Assembly (NCBI RefSeq): GCF_046557615.1
Contig: NZ_JBKIII010000002.1
Span: forward strand, 310,001 to 374,000
Reading direction: 5' to 3'
DNA: 64,000 nt
Source of the DNA: Haloferax sp046557615
GTDB taxonomy: Archaea; Halobacteriota; Halobacteria; Halobacteriales; Haloferacaceae
Numbering within the stretch: the first letter of the stretch is position 1; every line of letters starts with the position of its first letter. A program made the translations under genes and the position numbers. The notes beneath the pieces are model-generated. The model had not been told where the DNA came from. It did no database searches and saw only the letters and a list, made by a program, of their open reading frames with translations. Below, one piece after another: positions 32,825-42,368 of the stretch.

Positions 32825-33511
32825 ATGTACGATTCGGTCATTTTCGACCACGACGGCGTACTCACGACGCTCGTCGAACTCTCTGTCCTCCGCGAGGCGA
32901 CGTGGGAGACGTTCGAAACGCTTGGTGTTTCGAACCCTGACCCGGACCACGTCGAACGACTCGTCATCCACGTCGTCCCCGAAGACGTGCGCGCAGTCGC
33001 CGACACCTACGACCTCGACCCTGAAACGCTGTTCCGCACCCGCGACGAACTCGCGTCGGCCGCCCAGTGTGAGGCAATCGACGCCGGACACAAGACCCCG
33101 TACGACGACTTCGACTCGGTTCGCCGTATCGACGCCCCCATGGGCATCGTCTCGAACAACCAGCAGGCGACCATCGACCACGTGGTTGAAACCATGGACG
33201 TAACCGACCTCTTCCCGACCGCCTACGGCCGCGAACCGTCGATGACGAGCCTCCAGCGCAAGAAACCCGACCCCTACTACATCGAACGAGCGATGGACGA
33301 CCTCGGCGTCGATTCGCCGCTCTACGTCGGCGACAGTGACAGCGACATCGTCGCTGCCCACGCCGCGGGCGTCGATTCGGCGTTCATCCGCCGCGGACAC
33401 CGCCGCGACCACACGCCTTCTCCCGACCCGACTCACGAGATAGCGGGACTCGATGACTTACTCACGCTCGATGGCGTCCCCGTTCTCGATTCGACGGAGG
33501 TAGCTCGATGA
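32825..33511 (+). CDS. HAD-superfamily hydrolase
   Basis: The 228-residue protein carries all HAD motifs: DHDGVLT (nucleophile Asp8), SNNQQ, KKPDPYY and GDSDSDI. It is a small-molecule phosphatase of the phosphoglycolate-phosphatase-like group. The stop overlaps the start of the aldo/keto reductase gene by ATGA, so the two are co-translated. The start at 32825 begins directly with the motif strand. Confidence 0.92.
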   Translation: MYDSVIFDHDGVLTTLVELSVLREATWETFETLGVSNPDPDHVERLVIHVVPEDVRAVADTYDLDPETLFRTRDELASAAQCEAIDAGHKTPYDDFDSVRRIDAPMGIVSNNQQATIDHVVETMDVTDLFPTAYGREPSMTSLQRKKPDPYYIERAMDDLGVDSPLYVGDSDSDIVAAHAAGVDSAFIRRGHRRDHTPSPDPTHEIAGLDDLLTLDGVPVLDSTEVAR

Positions 33512-34281
33512 CCTCACTTCCGAATCCCGGTCTCGGTACGATGGGTCTCGACACACCAGAAAAGGCGACTGCGGTCACGACGGCGCTCGAACTCGGCTAT
33601 CGCCACATCGACACTGCACAGATTTACGAGAACGAACAGGTCGTCGGCGACGCACTCGCCAAAGCTGATGTTCCGCGCGACGATATCTCTCTCGCAACGA
33701 AAGTGTGGGCCGATAGCCTCGCCTACGACGACGTATTGCGGACGACACGCGAGAGTCTCGACCGCCTCGGAACCGACTACGCTGACCTCCTCTACGTCCA
33801 TCGCCCCATCGAGACCTACGACCCGCCGGAGACGTTGCGCGCGTTCGACGAACTCGTCGATTCGAGTCTCGTCGAGAACGTCGGCGTGAGCAACTTCACG
33901 GTCGAGGAACTGGACGAAGCAGTGGACCTCCTCTCTGCACCGCTCGCGGCCCACCAGACCGAGTATCACCCGCTGTTCCAACGCCCAGAACTCCTCGAAC
34001 ACGCACGCGAACACGGCTACGATGTCGTCGCCTACTCGCCGCTCGCAGGCGGGCGCGTCGGTGAGATCGACGAAGTCGTCGCAGTCGCAGACAAACACGA
34101 TACGACTCCGGAAGCAGTCAGTATCGCGTGGCTGGTCGCAAAAGGCGTCTGTGTCATTCCGAAGGCATCGAGTGAGAGACACCTTCGAGCAAACATGGAG
34201 GCGACGACGCTCAGCCTCGACGTGGAGGATGTCGAACATCTCGATAGCATCGAGAACGAAGTCGAGCTATTCCCAGAGTAA
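33508..34281 (+). CDS. Aldo/keto reductase (AKR family)
   Basis: The 257-residue NADPH-dependent reductase has the catalytic set of the family: DTAQIYENE with the Tyr, the Lys in LATKVW and the His in LYVHRP, plus the cofactor segment VIPKASSERH. It resembles 2,5-diketo-D-gluconate reductase and related enzymes. It begins inside the HAD gene stop, with GGAGG eight bases ahead, suggesting a shared pathway with the phosphatase. Confidence 0.92.
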   Translation: MTSLPNPGLGTMGLDTPEKATAVTTALELGYRHIDTAQIYENEQVVGDALAKADVPRDDISLATKVWADSLAYDDVLRTTRESLDRLGTDYADLLYVHRPIETYDPPETLRAFDELVDSSLVENVGVSNFTVEELDEAVDLLSAPLAAHQTEYHPLFQRPELLEHAREHGYDVVAYSPLAGGRVGEIDEVVAVADKHDTTPEAVSIAWLVAKGVCVIPKASSERHLRANMEATTLSLDVEDVEHLDSIENEVELFPE

Positions 34282-34364
34282 TACCACAGAAACGAGCGCC
34301 ACGAATTCTCAAATTTATTACTCATCCCGGAACGATTATTACAGGACGCACGGTGGGTCTGACC

Positions 34365-35066
34365 ATGCGGATTCCGAGTGGGGTAAGCGGGTTCGACGAC
34401 CTTATTCAGGGCGGCTTCCTGCCGCACCGACTGTATGTCCTCAGCGGCCCTCCAGGCAGTGGTAAGACCACGTTCACAGCACAGTTCATCGCCGAAGGTC
34501 TCCGAAACGGAGAGACGTGTATGTACATCACCATGCACGAAACCGAAGACGAACTCGTCAACGACATGTCGAGCTTCAACTTCGGCTTCGAGACGCTCAC
34601 GAACTCGGATACGTTCCGATACATCAACCTCGTGAGTCCGAAGGGCAAGCACCTGTTGAACCAGTTTTCACAGGGTGGCTCTTCGAACGTCCAGAGTCTG
34701 ACCGACAAAATCGTCGCGTTCGTCAACTCGCGACAGGTCGACCGGCTCGTCATCGACTCGACGATGTTGCTTCGACTCTTCTTCTCCAACGGCGAAGAAG
34801 AGATGACGCGCTTTTTGACGGCGCTCAAGCAGGGTGAGGCGACGACGTTACTCATCTCGGAGATGACCGACCCATCGTCTTACGCGGACGAACACTTCCT
34901 CGCCCACGGGGTTATCTTCTTCCATAACTACCTAGAAGCAACGGGGATGACTCGCGGAATCCAAGTCATCAAGATGCGCGGGACGAACATCGACTGCGAT
35001 ATCCGTTCGCTCAAATTCACCGACAACGGACTCATCGTCGACCCGCGTTCGAAAGTCGACCTCTAA
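34365..35066 (+). CDS. KaiC/RadA-like ATPase
   Basis: The 233-residue protein has the RecA fold of single-domain KaiC-like proteins: IPSGVSGFDDLIQGGFLP, Walker A SGPPGSGKTT at about residues 27-36 and Walker B VDRLVIDS. The ending NGLIVDPRSKVDL is typical. These halobacterial ATPases are often linked to signalling, but the target is unknown. The ATG at 34365 is favoured; GTG at 34353 is possible. A small gene follows after 3 bp. Confidence 0.87.
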   Translation: MRIPSGVSGFDDLIQGGFLPHRLYVLSGPPGSGKTTFTAQFIAEGLRNGETCMYITMHETEDELVNDMSSFNFGFETLTNSDTFRYINLVSPKGKHLLNQFSQGGSSNVQSLTDKIVAFVNSRQVDRLVIDSTMLLRLFFSNGEEEMTRFLTALKQGEATTLLISEMTDPSSYADEHFLAHGVIFFHNYLEATGMTRGIQVIKMRGTNIDCDIRSLKFTDNGLIVDPRSKVDL

Positions 35067-35069
35067 CGC

Positions 35070-35486
35070 ATGTACGACCAGGCATTCGGAACAGAGTGGC
35101 GAACGCTCACCGACGAAGAGTTGATTCGCCGAATGTACGCACTCGGTGTCTCGACGGCACTCGGTGCGCCAAACCAAGACGAGTTCGAGCGCCTCCGCCG
35201 CCAAGCGAACACCGCTTATGGCCGGAGCGTGCTTCAACTCTCCTTCGAAGAAGGGAAACAGCGCGTGCGAAACCAGCGCGGCAACTTCGAGACGAAAGCC
35301 GACGCGTGGGAAGCACTCGTCGAACAGGACGAAGAAGTCGAGGAAGTCGAGTCCGCTGTCGGGATGCTTCGCCCCACCGAGAACACCGGCGTTCCTGGGG
35401 CAGTCAGCCGAACGACGTTGCTCGATATCAACGCCGACGACTTGGGGCGACTGCGCCTCCCGAAGTTTCTTCACCGCAAGCAGTAA
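35070..35486 (+). CDS. Partner protein of KaiC-like ATPase (unknown family)
   Basis: The 138-residue acidic protein is mostly helical (TEWRTLTDEELIRRMYALGV; GNFETKADAWEALVEQDEEV) and has no known motif. It starts three bases after the KaiC-like gene, so the two are translated together. A role as regulator or substrate adaptor of the ATPase is inferred from linkage only. Confidence 0.75.
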   Translation: MYDQAFGTEWRTLTDEELIRRMYALGVSTALGAPNQDEFERLRRQANTAYGRSVLQLSFEEGKQRVRNQRGNFETKADAWEALVEQDEEVEEVESAVGMLRPTENTGVPGAVSRTTLLDINADDLGRLRLPKFLHRKQ

Positions 35487-35528
35487 GTCGCCGACGCGGC
35501 TTTCTGACTGGCACACTTTTGTCTAGGT

Positions 35529-35933
35529 ATGGCGCAAAACGAACTCTCACTCTCAGAAGCAGAGTGGCGCGAACGACTCTCCCCAGACGCGTACAACGTC
35601 CTTCGCCAACAGGGGACTGAACCTCGATTCTCGGGCGAACACGTGGACCGAACCGACGACGGAACCTACCGGTGTGCCGGATGCGGAACCGAACTGTTCG
35701 ACTCGGAGACGAAGTACCACTCCGGGTGTGGATGGCCCAGTTTCTTCGCTGGCAACGAGACGAACATCGAACGCCGCCGCGACACGAGTCACGGGATGAA
35801 CCGCGTCGAAGTCGTCTGTAAGACCTGTGGCGGCCATCTGGGACACGTCTTCCAAGACGGACCGAACCCAACCGGCGAGCGATACTGTATCAACTCGGTC
35901 GCACTGGATTTCGACTCCGAAACGGACGAGTAG
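35529..35933 (+). CDS. msrB: Peptide methionine (R)-S-oxide reductase MsrB
   Basis: The 134-residue enzyme repairs oxidised methionine. It has two zinc-binding CxxC pairs (CAGCGTE and CKTCGG), the GCGWPSF signature, and the catalytic cysteine in GERYCINSVALDF. Length is normal for the stand-alone form. Confidence 0.95.
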   Translation: MAQNELSLSEAEWRERLSPDAYNVLRQQGTEPRFSGEHVDRTDDGTYRCAGCGTELFDSETKYHSGCGWPSFFAGNETNIERRRDTSHGMNRVEVVCKTCGGHLGHVFQDGPNPTGERYCINSVALDFDSETDE

Positions 35934-36057
35934 GCACTTCGTAACGAGCGATGCTCGTGCTTTGGTGTATTTCTCCGATTCTGGTAGGTTTCGGCTAACT
36001 CGTCGTGTCTGATGGTAGTCGATTCGTAGCAAACACCCCTGCTCACGAAAGAGGAGT

Positions 36058-36330
36058 ATGTCTCGCGGCTACTCCACACACCGCCCCCCTCGGCGTGAAT
36101 TTTCTCTCACGCCGTACGTGTTCGTCCTCGTCGGCGCGCTGACGTTTTGCCTCGCGGTTCTCGGACCGGTCGCCGACCTCACGACCGGACTCACGTTGAC
36201 CGACATCGCAACCAGTGGCGCACCCGTCTCCTTCGATGGTGCGGTTCTCGTCATGAGTGGTGGGTTGCTCTTTATCAGTGGTGCTTCGACTCTCTTCGGT
36301 GTCTTACTTCTCTTCGTGAGACTCTCCTGA
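36058..36330 (+). CDS. Small two-TM membrane protein
   Basis: The 90-residue protein has a basic, proline-rich N-terminus and two hydrophobic segments (about residues 19-43 and 60-88). GAGG lies just upstream. No family is recognised. Confidence 0.65.
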   Translation: MSRGYSTHRPPRREFSLTPYVFVLVGALTFCLAVLGPVADLTTGLTLTDIATSGAPVSFDGAVLVMSGGLLFISGASTLFGVLLLFVRLS

Positions 36331-36355
36331 GTGTCCCCCGCGAGACTACTGCGAT

Positions 36356-37183
36356 TTATTCTTCGTCAACTTCGTCTTCGGTAGCGTACGTACTCACTGC
36401 TTGCTCACGCTCGATGTGTGTCTCGGCGCGGTGCTTCCACTCTTCGGCGCGACGGTCGCTCACCTCAGTCGCCACCACGAGGTCTTCGACGGGCGTTTCG
36501 AGTAGTTTCGTGACCGTGTCGATACCCGCCTCGCGGAGTCGTGTCGCGTACGCAGACCCGATTCCTCGGATGTTCGTGAGTTCCTCTGGGTCGTACGGTT
36601 CGACTTCAATTTCTTCGAGGACGTTCGTCATCTGGGCCGACAACTCATCGACGCGCGATTCGAGCGCACTGATTCGGCTGTCGTGGTCGCCAAGTGACGC
36701 CACCAAATCGTCGTGGGTGTGCGAAGCGACCCCTTCGTCGCTCGGGGCGCTCACAACACCGATTTCGTCCGAAGTAACTTCCGCTGCGGCGACTGACTCT
36801 TCGTGAGTCTCGGCGTCGGTGTCGGATCCGCCCCCGTCGCTCGTCGTCGTATCTACAGATTCGCTCGTGAAGTCGATAACCGCGTCTTCGTCTACTTCTC
36901 CGTCTTCTGCGTCCTCGGCGTCTTCGCTCACTGCGTCGTCGGCTTCGTCGTTCACAGACTCGTCGCCGCCTTCGGAACTTTCTCTTTCCGTCTCTCCGGT
37001 TTCGTCGTCCTCGTCAGTCTCCGGTTCGACGTCGTCCGGAAGGATATACCGCAGTTGCGTCTCGGGGACGTAGCCGATGACGTGTTTTCGCTTCTTATCC
37101 TTCGTAAGTACGACCCCACCCGCACGGACTGCTTTGTAGCCACCGCAGTCGATTACCAACCCATCTGTCGTGTAGACTTTCAT
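36356..37183 (-). CDS. Acidic protein with C-terminal helix-hairpin-helix domain
   Basis: The 275-residue protein has a short N-terminal beta domain (MKVYTTDGLVIDCGGYKAVR), a long Asp/Glu-rich linker (residues about 55-150), a coiled-coil-like part (DHDSRISALESRVDELSAQM) and a helix-hairpin-helix domain (LTNIRGIGSAYATRLREAGI). The HhH suggests nucleic-acid or protein binding. The function is not known. Confidence 0.8.
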   Translation of the reverse strand: MKVYTTDGLVIDCGGYKAVRAGGVVLTKDKKRKHVIGYVPETQLRYILPDDVEPETDEDDETGETERESSEGGDESVNDEADDAVSEDAEDAEDGEVDEDAVIDFTSESVDTTTSDGGGSDTDAETHEESVAAAEVTSDEIGVVSAPSDEGVASHTHDDLVASLGDHDSRISALESRVDELSAQMTNVLEEIEVEPYDPEELTNIRGIGSAYATRLREAGIDTVTKLLETPVEDLVVATEVSDRRAEEWKHRAETHIEREQAVSTYATEDEVDEE

Positions 37184-37264
37184 CTACTACCCTTGGTCTT
37201 CCAACAGAATGACTGTTTTCGACATCGGGGCGGGCTTTTTGGTGGCCGCACGCCCCAGAAGTGT

Positions 37265-38281
37265 ATGCACGTCTTCGTCATCGGCGGAACGGGACTTCTC
37301 GGGACCGGAATCGTCCGCAGATTACTCGACGCAGACCACGAGGTGACGAGTTTCCAGCGGGGCCACACCGACGACCACCTTCCCGAGTCGGTGACCACCG
37401 TGACCGGCGACCGAGGCGACAGCGACCACCTCGCCTCGGCGCTCGAAGAAGCGTCTCCAAATGCAATCGTCGATTTGGCCTGCTTCGACGCCAAGACTGC
37501 CCGTAACGCACTGTCGTGCTGTCCACAGTCGGTCGAGCGCTACGTCTTTTGTAGCACTATCGACGTGTATCACCGACCGCCACCGAAGAATCCCGTTCGC
37601 GAATCGAGTCCACGAAATCCACCAGTGAGCGACTACGCCGCCGGGAAAATCGCCGCCGAAGACGTGTTCTTCGAGGCACACGGTGATGACATCGACGTCG
37701 TTGTTCTCCGACCGTGGAACACATATGGCGAGGGTTCTCCACTCGTCCACACCCTCGGCATGGGGTCGTACTACCTCGACCGAATCCGCAAGGGAAAGCC
37801 GATTATCGTCCACGGTGACGGCACCTCGCTGTGGGGGCCGTGCCACCGTGACGACGTCGCACGGGCATTCGTGGGCGCAGTCGAAAATCCCGGTGTCGGT
37901 GGGCGTGCCTACAATGTCACCAGCGAGGAGACGATGACGTGGAATCAGTACCACGCTCGCGTCGCCAACGCCCTCGATGCACCCGACCCGGACCTCGTTC
38001 ACATCCCGACTCACGTCCTCCGCACCGTCGCTCCCGAGCGAACACGGATGCTCCGTGACCACTTCCAGTACAGCACTGTCTTCGACAACTCCCGGGCGAA
38101 AGCCGACCTCGACTTCGAGTACACAATCGACTTCGAGACGGGAGTCGAAAGGACGGTCGAGTGGCTGGATTCGAACGATGGAATCGACGCGTGGGACGCA
38201 GAGCCGTTGGACGACGAACTCGCAACGGCGTGGCGCGAGAATACGAACTCCTTTCTCGCTTCGTTCGAGCCTGGCCGCTAG
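37265..38281 (+). CDS. NAD-dependent epimerase/dehydratase (extended SDR)
   Basis: The 338-residue protein has the Rossmann motif VIGGTGLLGTGIVRRLL and an extended-SDR layout, including VFCSTIDVYH, YAAGKIAAE and RPWNTYG. In place of the usual YxxxK the sequence reads DYAAGKIAAED, with Tyr and Lys four apart, as required. Sugar-nucleotide epimerase-like; substrate unknown. Its stop overlaps that of the convergent REC-PAS gene by three bases. Confidence 0.88.
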   Translation: MHVFVIGGTGLLGTGIVRRLLDADHEVTSFQRGHTDDHLPESVTTVTGDRGDSDHLASALEEASPNAIVDLACFDAKTARNALSCCPQSVERYVFCSTIDVYHRPPPKNPVRESSPRNPPVSDYAAGKIAAEDVFFEAHGDDIDVVVLRPWNTYGEGSPLVHTLGMGSYYLDRIRKGKPIIVHGDGTSLWGPCHRDDVARAFVGAVENPGVGGRAYNVTSEETMTWNQYHARVANALDAPDPDLVHIPTHVLRTVAPERTRMLRDHFQYSTVFDNSRAKADLDFEYTIDFETGVERTVEWLDSNDGIDAWDAEPLDDELATAWRENTNSFLASFEPGR

Positions 38282-39321
38282 GCTTCGTCTTCGTCGCGTT
38301 GCAGAACAGTTTGTACGTCCACCGAGTCTGGGTCGGTGAGTGTCGTTTCGAGTTCGTCGATGAGCGTGGCGGGGTCGTCGGCGACAGGTGACTGTGAGGT
38401 TCCGTCGTCGGATTCGGTGTCCAACTGCGCCCGCAACTTCTCAAGCGTCGCTACGGCGCTCTGGAGCTGTGCCGTTTTCCGTCGCTCTTCGGTCACTTCG
38501 TCGGCGATACCGAGTACGCCAGTCGCCGAGAGCGTCTCGATACTGAACGGAACCTTCGTGACTTGCTCGACGAATTCGTCACCGTCGTCGTCAACTCGAT
38601 ACTGGTCGCGGATGTGGGTCGCCTCCCCGCGTTCGATGACTGCTTTGTCCTCCTCGTGAAATCGCTCGGCGGTCTCCGAGTCGTTCAGTTCCCGCTCAGT
38701 CTTGCCCTCGATTTCCGCAGCGGTGCCGCCGTACGCGTTCGCCCCCGTCTCGTTGATGAGGAGATACCGCCCGTCGATGTCTTTCACGAAGACACACTGC
38801 GGAAGTTCGTCGATGACGTTTCTGAGTAGTCGATGGCTCTGTTCGGCAGCGTGTTGGGCGCGGCGCGTGGCGACGGCATTTCGAATCCGCTTTGCCAACA
38901 CGTCGAAGTTGTCCGACCCACCACCTTTTCGGAGATAGTCGGTGACGCCAGCGGAGATTGCTTTGCTCGCAATCTCTTCGGACCCTCTGCCGGTAAAGAG
39001 GATAAACGGTAATTCTGCGTCGTAGTTTCGGACTGTTTCTAGTAGTTCGAGTCCGTCAACCTCGGGCATGTCGTAGTCGCTGACGACGCACTCGACCTCG
39101 TCCAAGTGGTCGGACACTGCAGTCGGGTCCGTCTCGGTTTGGACTTCGAGCGGTGGGGAGTTGGTCGATTCGCGCTGTAAGAATGCCGCTGATAACTCGG
39201 CGAATCTGGGGTCATCGTCGACGTGAAGCACCTCGATGGGTTCCTCACGTGCGCGATGAGAGATGAAGTGGCCGACAGCCGCGTCACTCACCCGAGACAT
39301 ACTCTCTAGTCGATGTGCCAT
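38278..39321 (-). CDS. Response regulator with PAS domain
   Basis: The 347-residue protein has an N-terminal REC domain (about 28-150) with acidic DDD at its strand end, phospho-acceptor Asp in VVSDYDMPEVDG and the conserved Lys in DYLRKGG. A linker and a PAS domain follow (about 165-285, FVKDIDGRYLLINETG). No histidine kinase or DNA-binding domain is present, so it is likely a signalling intermediate typical of halobacteria. Confidence 0.9.
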   Translation of the reverse strand: MAHRLESMSRVSDAAVGHFISHRAREEPIEVLHVDDDPRFAELSAAFLQRESTNSPPLEVQTETDPTAVSDHLDEVECVVSDYDMPEVDGLELLETVRNYDAELPFILFTGRGSEEIASKAISAGVTDYLRKGGGSDNFDVLAKRIRNAVATRRAQHAAEQSHRLLRNVIDELPQCVFVKDIDGRYLLINETGANAYGGTAAEIEGKTERELNDSETAERFHEEDKAVIERGEATHIRDQYRVDDDGDEFVEQVTKVPFSIETLSATGVLGIADEVTEERRKTAQLQSAVATLEKLRAQLDTESDDGTSQSPVADDPATLIDELETTLTDPDSVDVQTVLQRDEDEA

Positions 39322-39376
39322 TTGATATGCATTCGGGATGGTGCGTATTCTGGAAAACGACCGACGAGTGAGAAAT

Positions 39377-39985
39377 TTATGCCTTCTCGGCGAACGCGAG
39401 CGACCCGCTTACGTTCTTGATGTAGACGCGGACAGTCTCGCCTTCGCGTGCGCCGGGGACGAAGATAGTGTACTCGCCGCGCTGTGCGACGCCGTCGCCT
39501 TTCCGGCCCGTGCCCGTGATTTCGACTTCGTACGTGCGGCCTTCTTCGACGGCGTTTTGCTGGCGGTTCGCACTCGCACTGGAGCGTTTCTGGACCGGAC
39601 GGAACGCACCACATGCCTCACAGCGAAGCATGTCTACGCCGTCTTCGGTGGTGAGACGCGTGTCGGGCAGGCCACACTCGGAACAGGTGACGTACTCGTC
39701 CACGTAGTCGTCGATTGCCTCGTTGAAGTCGCGGATAGAGAAGGAACCGCTGTAGCGTGCGCGGTCACCTTCGAGTTGTCCGCTCGTACCCAGTGCGCGC
39801 TGGACTGCACTGTGCAGGTGGTTCGGTGTGCGCGAGAGGGCGTCGGCAATTTCGCCGAGGTTGGTCAGGCGCGTGAATGCACCGTCCGTTTCACCTTGCG
39901 GGTCCGGGACTCGCAACCGCTCTTGTTCGACGTTCCGCTCCGGGAGAATATCGAGGGCTCTATCGAGCGCCGATTGGTATTCCAT
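39377..39985 (-). CDS. aIF2-beta-like protein with C-terminal TRAM domain
   Basis: The 202-residue protein has the aIF2-beta core (helical domain, zinc ribbon CSECGLPDTRL...CEACGA) and an added TRAM domain (about 140-200, VEITGTGRKGDGVAQRGEYT). It should bind the gamma subunit and tRNA during translation initiation, or may be a paralogue with an RNA role. Its start at 39985 (MEYQSALDRA) is preferred over one seven codons upstream. Confidence 0.9.
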   Translation of the reverse strand: MEYQSALDRALDILPERNVEQERLRVPDPQGETDGAFTRLTNLGEIADALSRTPNHLHSAVQRALGTSGQLEGDRARYSGSFSIRDFNEAIDDYVDEYVTCSECGLPDTRLTTEDGVDMLRCEACGAFRPVQKRSSASANRQQNAVEEGRTYEVEITGTGRKGDGVAQRGEYTIFVPGAREGETVRVYIKNVSGSLAFAEKA

Positions 39986-40187
39986 AGGCACACGAGTTTC
40001 TCGCAACGTATAGCCGTTCCGTCAACGTCTCGGATGCGGGTTCGAGGAGTCCGATATCGATTCGGTGGCCGATAACGCCACGAACAGACCGAAGCGACCC
40101 CATCCGACGACACCTGCATTCGTTTCAAAATCACCTGTTGCGGAACTGGTCGATACCACTTCAGTGCTGGCGCTCGAACTCGTAGAT

Positions 40188-40406
40188 ATGGGGTACACGT
40201 GGCAGTACTACGACCTCGTCCTCGCAGGCATCTTCGGCAGCCTCGTCGCTGGTGTTCTCGTCGGGCAGTTCACTGCAATAGCACCGACGACGGCCATCGT
40301 CGGGTTTAGCGCAGTCGCTGCCGTCGTAATGGCCCACGGGTTGTTCGTCAACGGGCCCGTGGACCAACCGGCAGACCTCACGAACGAAGTGGATGCCCTG
40401 AACTGA
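40188..40406 (+). CDS. Small two-TM membrane protein
   Basis: The 72-residue protein has two hydrophobic helices (LVLAGIFGSLVAGVLVGQF and TAIVGFSAVAAVVMAHGLFV). The upstream part of its frame looks non-coding, so the start at 40188 (MGYTWQYYD) is used. No family is recognised. Confidence 0.7.
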   Translation: MGYTWQYYDLVLAGIFGSLVAGVLVGQFTAIAPTTAIVGFSAVAAVVMAHGLFVNGPVDQPADLTNEVDALN

Positions 40407-40424
40407 CGTCCGGCACTCTCGTTT

Positions 40425-41168
40425 TCAGTCCGACGCCTCGACGATTTCGTGCTTCAGTATCCCGACGCCTTCGTACCAAATTTCGACCGTCTCGCCGGGT
40501 TCGACCAGCCCCGGATTCGCGGGACTGCCGAACGAGACGACGTCGCCGGGTTGGAACGTGTAGTGTTCCGAGAGGTGCGAGATGATTTTCGCTGGTGGAA
40601 AGAGCATCAGTTCCGTGTTCGACTCCTGGCGCAACTCGCTGCCGACGTGGGTCGTCATGTCGAGGTTCGCCGGGTCGACATCCGTCTCAATCCACGGCCC
40701 GAGCGGTCCAGAGCCATCGAATGCTTTGCGTGCGGTTCGGCCCGGTTGGTCGAGCGCGTCGAGGTCGTCGAGGATGGTGTAGCCGCGAACCACATCCGCA
40801 ACGTCTTGTTCAGAAACGTTCGAACACTCGCGGTCGATGACGGCCGCCAACTCGCCCGCATACGTGAGTTCGTCAGTCCACGACGGATACGGCACCTTCG
40901 CGCCCGGCCCGCGAACCGAGACAGGCGGTTTGATGAACCAGTCCGGTTCGTCCGGCACGTCGTAGTCCATCTGGTCGAGTGTCGCCGCGAAGTTCCGTCC
41001 GACGCAGTAGAGCGCCGATGGGTCGCACGGTGCGAGCAGTTCGGCGTCTTCGCCCAGCGTGTACTCCGCGCCATCGACGCGGACGACGCCGGTTTCGCCT
41101 GCATTATCCTCGCCGACGTACTCGCCCGTCTCGACCCCCTCGTCAGTCTGAATTCGTGCCAGTCGCAT
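40425..41168 (-). CDS. Fumarylacetoacetate hydrolase family protein
   Basis: The 247-residue enzyme has the FAH-fold layout: YCVGRNFAATLDQM, the metal-site region WFIKPPVSVRGPG, YAGELAAVIDREC and GDVVSFGSPANPGLV. Members hydrolyse C-C bonds or decarboxylate/tautomerise oxo-acids such as oxaloacetate. The exact reaction cannot be told. It is a single gene. Confidence 0.88.
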   Translation of the reverse strand: MRLARIQTDEGVETGEYVGEDNAGETGVVRVDGAEYTLGEDAELLAPCDPSALYCVGRNFAATLDQMDYDVPDEPDWFIKPPVSVRGPGAKVPYPSWTDELTYAGELAAVIDRECSNVSEQDVADVVRGYTILDDLDALDQPGRTARKAFDGSGPLGPWIETDVDPANLDMTTHVGSELRQESNTELMLFPPAKIISHLSEHYTFQPGDVVSFGSPANPGLVEPGETVEIWYEGVGILKHEIVEASD

Positions 41169-41254
41169 CGGCAGTGGGTGGGTTCGCCGCTCACTTAGCC
41201 CTACGGCTGGCGGCGGCGTGTGTCGGAAGTGAACGGAGAGAATCGGGCCTCGGC

Positions 41255-42226
41255 CTATTCGTGGCCGGAGACGCGAACTGCCTCGTAGGGGTCTTCGAGA
41301 TACTCCATCTCAGAACTGGAGAGCTTGATATCGAGGGCTTCGACCGCATCTTCGAGGTGCTCGATACTGGAGGTGCCGACGATGGGCGTCGTCACCCAAT
41401 CTTTGTTGAACTGCCACGCGAGGGCGATTTGGGCCATCTTCACGCCCTTCTCGTCGGCGAGTTCCTGCACGCGTTCGTTGACTGCCGGGCCGCCACCTTC
41501 GAGGTACGGTCGGCCCACGTCGGCTTCGTGTTCGCCGCGAGTCGTCGATTCGAAGTCCTCGTAGGGGCGCGTGAGGAATCCTGCGGCCATCGGGCTCCAC
41601 GGCATCGTGGCGATGTCGTTCTTCGCGCAGTACGGCATCATCTCACGCTCTTCTTCGCGGTAGGCGAGGTTGTAGAGATTCTGCATCGAGACGAATTTGT
41701 CGAGGTGCTGTGCATCGGCGGTGTACTGTGCTTCTGCGAACTGGTGGGCCCACATCGACGAGGCACCGATATAGCGGGTCTTTCCGCGTCGAACGGCGTC
41801 GTCGAGCGCGCGCATCGTCGTCTCGATTGGCGTGTCGTAATCCCAGCGGTGGATTTGATAGAGGTCAACCGTGTCCATGCCGAGTCGGTCGAGCGAATTG
41901 TCTAACTCCTGTTCGATGGTCTTGCGCGAGAGGCCACCCGAGTTCGGGTCGTCGTCACGCATCTGTCCGTAGACTTTGGTCGCGACGACCATCTCGTCGC
42001 GGTCGTAGTCGGCGAGGACGTCGCCCAGAATCTCCTCGGATTCGCCGTAGGAGTAGACGTTTGCTGTATCGAAGAAGTTGATTCCGAGGTCGATTGCGCG
42101 CTCGATGAGTTCCCTGCTTTCGTCGGTGTCGAGCGTCCAGTCGTCCCAGTTCGCCCCGAAGCTCATACAGCCGAGACAGATTTTACTCACGGTCATGCCC
42201 GTCGAGCCGAATGTCGTGTACTCCAT
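41255..42226 (-). CDS. Aldo/keto reductase (potassium channel beta/AKR11-like)
   Basis: The 323-residue protein is a full-length AKR: FFDTANVYSYGESEEIL with the catalytic Tyr, the Lys in VVATKVYG, the His in YQIHRWDYD and a cofactor-binding C-terminus TPIVGTSSIEHLEDAV. It is more similar to YajO/AKR9-11 proteins than to the shorter reductase at 33508. The start at 42226 (MEYTTFGSTGM) is conventional. Confidence 0.92.
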   Translation of the reverse strand: MEYTTFGSTGMTVSKICLGCMSFGANWDDWTLDTDESRELIERAIDLGINFFDTANVYSYGESEEILGDVLADYDRDEMVVATKVYGQMRDDDPNSGGLSRKTIEQELDNSLDRLGMDTVDLYQIHRWDYDTPIETTMRALDDAVRRGKTRYIGASSMWAHQFAEAQYTADAQHLDKFVSMQNLYNLAYREEEREMMPYCAKNDIATMPWSPMAAGFLTRPYEDFESTTRGEHEADVGRPYLEGGGPAVNERVQELADEKGVKMAQIALAWQFNKDWVTTPIVGTSSIEHLEDAVEALDIKLSSSEMEYLEDPYEAVRVSGHE

Positions 42227-42368
42227 CGTCTGGTGTTTGACGGCCTGACAGATAAACACGGCCGGGTGGTGAGTTGGTGGTCGAAGACCGATTGAGTGGC
42301 CCAACGCTGACCTAAGCAAGTATCAAAAGCGGACTCATATATTCGGCTAACGTTGGGCCTTCTCGATG

